From a virus: a DNA stretch of 29,215 nt. The position numbers were made by a program, and so were the translations under genes. The DNA is taken from positions 1-29,215 of the IMG/VR virus record IMGVR_UViG_3300032213_001083; one strand, given 5' to 3'. The notes beneath the pieces were generated by a model. The model worked only from the letters and a program-made list of their open reading frames with translations, was not told the origin of the DNA and did not search any database. Positions 29,088 to 29,215 of this stretch are shown here, piece by piece; the first letter of the stretch is position 1, and every line of letters begins with the position of its first letter.

Positions 29088-29215
29088 CAGCAGTAGAAAG
29101 AGCAGAAGATTTATATCAAATGTATTACGAATGTTTATGGTACAGCAGTAGAAAGAGCAGAATAAAAAACGCAAAACAAGCCTCTCTTATTGCAGTTGAT
29201 GAGATAATAAAAACA
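29084..29215 (+). CDS. Small 'IAVDEI' family protein, 5' part (continues at base 1)
   Basis: The gene starts MTAVERAEDLYQMYYECLWY, runs to the contig end, and continues in frame at base 1 up to TGA 119-121. It is the paralogue of the gene at 368-562. The 5' part contains a 21-bp direct repeat (29087-29107 and 29142-29162) that is read in two different frames. Together with the 43-bp terminal repeat this shows the window is a circular or circularly permuted genome. Confidence 0.75.
   Translation, partial: MTAVERAEDLYQMYYECLWYSSRKSRIKNAKQASLIAVDEIIKT
29087..29162 (+). repeat. 21-bp direct repeat within the junction gene
   Basis: ACAGCAGTAGAAAGAGCAGA plus one A occurs at 29087-29107 and 29142-29162, 55 bp apart. 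As 55 is not a multiple of 3, the copies encode TAVERAE and YSSRKSR. It may be a real slippage or an assembly effect near the contig end. Confidence 0.7.
29173..29215 (+). repeat. 43-bp terminal repeat identical to bases 1-43
   Basis: The last 43 bases of the window equal the first 43. Since one gene reads in frame across the join, this is the overlap of a circular assembly and not two separate copies. The unique genome is about 29,172 bp. Confidence 0.9.

Noticed and set aside
1-29215. Integrase, lysogeny repressor, tRNA or CRISPR array
   Set aside because: Searched for by eye and not found; the HTH protein at 1242 is too weak a basis for calling a lysogeny module.

Overview
The window looks like an essentially complete, circularly closed genome of a tailed (siphovirus-like) phage of a Bacteroidota host, probably a flavobacterium-like one. 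The first 43 and last 43 bases are identical, and one small gene (start 29084, stop 119-121) reads in frame across that join. The unique genome is therefore about 29,172 bp. A Bacteroidota host is indicated by A-rich translation leaders without Shine-Dalgarno sites, by promoters of the TTTG-N18/19-TAnnTTTG type (22567-22596, 27678-27707), and by gene families typical of Bacteroidota phages: DUF3127 ssDNA-binding protein, VirE/BT4734-type primase-helicase, XkdF-like protease and 'IAVDEI' small proteins. I see no integrase, no obvious lysogeny repressor, no tRNA and no CRISPR array.

Layout. About 28861-29215 and 1-3061 hold a rightward string of very small, mostly ATGA-coupled genes: two paralogous 'IAVDEI' proteins, small membrane proteins, an OB-fold ssDNA-binding protein, an HTH protein, a MazG-like protein and a sigma-factor-like protein (2245-2784). 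Next come a HAD-like protein (2985) and the terminase small and large subunits (3455-5021). A tail module follows directly (5051-14023): fibre, two large virion proteins, tape measure and neck/tail-completion proteins. Two genes on the minus strand (14020-15259) look like a G/GT-type tail-chaperone pair. The head module is 15304-20130 (protease-scaffold, major capsid, tail tube, small virion protein, portal, connector). Lysis follows at 20127-22220 (holin, M15 endolysin, spanin-like lipoprotein, metallophosphoesterase), closed by a terminator. A 400-bp regulatory gap leads into a rightward early/replication region (22623-28864) with a DnaA-domain-IV-like protein, an iteron-rich gap, a hairpin leader, primase-helicase, nuclease, ERF annealing protein and exonuclease.

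How it may work together. Host sigma probably reads the TAnnTTTG promoters for early genes. Replication would start near the CGTGACGAT iterons next to the DnaA-IV-like gene, using the phage primase-helicase and the host polymerase, with ERF plus exonuclease for recombination. No phage DNA polymerase is seen. The 9-mer TTAATATAT occurs 2-4 nt before the ATG of four genes (5051, 13601, 15304, 17901), each the first gene of a presumed late unit. I propose that it is a late promoter or start element, possibly read by the sigma-like protein.

The most notable signals are: the sigma-like gene with the TTAATATAT motif; the iteron / DnaA-IV / hairpin-leader region; two dyads of identical geometry placed 53 bp apart at 22332-22413; the overlapping minus-strand chaperone pair with an A6 slip site; and a repeated start-coupling cassette encoding MITKQQEQ.
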